A stretch of DNA of 5,441 nucleotides from Ramlibacter sp. GTDB taxonomy: Bacteria; Pseudomonadota; Gammaproteobacteria; Burkholderiales; Burkholderiaceae_C. The notes beneath the pieces were generated by a model, which saw nothing but the letters and a program-made list of their open reading frames with translations, was not told the origin of the DNA and did not search any database. The stretch covers positions 1 through 5,441 of the forward strand of contig JAQGMT010000272.1 of NCBI GenBank assembly GCA_028292185.1. Reading direction: 5' to 3'. How positions within the stretch are numbered: position 1 is the stretch's first letter; each line of letters opens with the position of its first letter. Position numbers and translations under genes: made by a program. This document shows positions 4,592-5,441 of the stretch, in pieces.

Positions 4592-5441
4592 ATGACCCGC
4601 TCACCCATTGCGTTTCGCACGACGGCAAGCGCGCGGCGCCGCTGGCTCGCCACCGCGGCCGCGTGCATCGTCGCCGGCATGACGCTCCCGGCCGCCGCAC
4701 AGGACACCTACCCCAGCAAGCCGATCCGCCTGGTGGTGCCTTTCACGCCCGGCGGCGTGACGGACACCAGCGGCCGCGTCGTCGCCGAGTTCCTGTCCAA
4801 GCGGCTTGGCCAGCAGGTACTGGTGGACAACAAGCCCGGCGCGTCGGGCAACATCGGGACCGCGATGGTCAAAGCGGCGGCGCCCGACGGCTACACCTTG
4901 GTGCTGGCGTTCGACGGCACCATGGTCATCAACCCGCATGTGTTCCCGAAAGTGCCGTTCGACACGCTGGCCGACTTCACGCCGATCGGAAAGATCGGCG
5001 ATGCGGTGCTGATCCTGGTGGCGTATCCCGATGCTCCCGTGAAGACGCTTGCCGACGTGATCTCCGTCTCGAAATCCAAACCCGGTGGGCTGGCGTTCGG
5101 AACCTCGGGCACCGGCGGCACGCCGCACATTGCCGGTGAACTGCTGAAGATGCGCACCGGCGCCAACCTGGTCCACATCCCGTACAAGGGCGGCGGCCAG
5201 GCGATGACCGACGTGCTCGGCGGACAGATTCCACTGGTCTACACCGCCGTGGCGGGCGCGCATGGGTTCGTCAAGAGCGGAAAGCTGCGCGCCATCGCGG
5301 TGTCCAGCGCGCAGCGCACCTCCGCCCTGCCCGAGGTTCCCACCTTCATCGAATCGGGCGTGCCGGACTTCGTGGTGAATTCGTGGGTGGGCATCCTCGC
5401 GCCCGCGGGCTTGCCTGCGCCCATCGCGCGACGGCTGAACA
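4592..5441 (+). CDS. Bug/TctC-family periplasmic tripartite tricarboxylate transporter binding protein (runs off right edge)
   Basis: A solute-binding protein of the Bug (TctC, PF03401) family; 283 codons are present and the frame is open at the window end. Family members are usually a little over 300 residues, so only the C-terminal end is missing. The signal peptide has a long basic n-region with ARRRWLA (14-20), a hydrophobic core (about 19-32) and an AAA cleavage site near residue 36. The twin Arg before a bulky residue allows Tat export, though Sec is equally possible. The mature protein opens with the family signature YPSKPIRLVVPFTPGGVTD (40-58). It continues with DNKPGASGNIG (79-89), PDGYTL (98-103), GTSGTGGTPHIAGE (170-183) and HIPYKGGGQA (195-204), which line the ligand cleft. 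Bug proteins bind carboxylates, amides or small aromatics with high affinity. Many are orphans with no linked TctA/TctB permease, and no permease gene is visible here. The upstream lyase gene suggests an organic-acid ligand, which is inference only. Confidence 0.93.
   Translation, partial: MTRSPIAFRTTASARRRWLATAAACIVAGMTLPAAAQDTYPSKPIRLVVPFTPGGVTDTSGRVVAEFLSKRLGQQVLVDNKPGASGNIGTAMVKAAAPDGYTLVLAFDGTMVINPHVFPKVPFDTLADFTPIGKIGDAVLILVAYPDAPVKTLADVISVSKSKPGGLAFGTSGTGGTPHIAGELLKMRTGANLVHIPYKGGGQAMTDVLGGQIPLVYTAVAGAHGFVKSGKLRAIAVSSAQRTSALPEVPTFIESGVPDFVVNSWVGILAPAGLPAPIARRLN

Noticed and set aside
4663..5139. A plus-strand open frame within the binding protein gene, read in another frame
   Set aside because: The frame beginning at 4592 explains the region; the alternative is Arg/Gly-rich with no family signature.
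4601..5263. A 220-codon minus-strand open frame opposite the binding protein
   Set aside because: The plus-strand frame from 4592 gives a full Bug-family sequence with signal peptide; the antisense frame has no motif.

Overview
The window is high-GC DNA (by eye about two thirds G+C) with short gaps between genes, ordinary Shine-Dalgarno sites and no sign of mobile DNA. It ends in a Bug/TctC-type periplasmic solute-binding protein, a family greatly expanded in Burkholderiales. Together with the PAS sensor kinase and the isocitrate lyase/PEP mutase-family enzyme, this suggests a chromosomal segment of a betaproteobacterium, probably Comamonadaceae- or Alcaligenaceae-like. That placement is an inference from gene content and composition, not from a marker gene.

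Left part, mostly minus strand. A patatin-like phospholipase runs off the left edge, so only its N-terminus (start at 311) is present. Upstream on the same strand (1259 to 453) is a two-domain protein with an N-terminal NYN (PIN-like) nuclease fold and a C-terminal LOTUS/OST-HTH-like region. A 166-base divergent gap separates it from a 59-residue lipoprotein on the plus strand (1426-1605). The lipoprotein runs tail to tail into a PAS-PAS-HisKA-HATPase histidine kinase (3224 to 1602, minus). Both genes stop inside one shared CTAG. Just upstream of the kinase, same strand, is a 78-residue DUF3820-type protein (3512 to 3276), so these two may be co-transcribed.

Right part, plus strand. After a 135-base divergent gap comes a 298-residue isocitrate lyase/PEP mutase-superfamily enzyme with a lyase-type KKCGH active-site loop (3648-4544). 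Forty-seven bases later a Bug/TctC solute-binding protein begins (4592) and runs off the right edge. The pair looks like part of a carboxylic-acid uptake and breakdown unit: the binding protein would capture an organic acid in the periplasm and the lyase would cleave a C-C bond of a related 2-hydroxy or 2-oxo acid in the cytoplasm. The actual substrate cannot be read from the sequence.

There is no tRNA, rRNA, CRISPR array, insertion sequence or long repeat that I can see, and no stretch over 300 bases lacks a gene. Many long overlapping open frames on the opposite strands (up to 412 codons) are GC-driven shadows of the genes listed here. I found no clear previously undescribed system. The points most worth following are the NYN-LOTUS/patatin neighbourhood, the lyase/binding-protein pair, and the kinase with no partner regulator in view.
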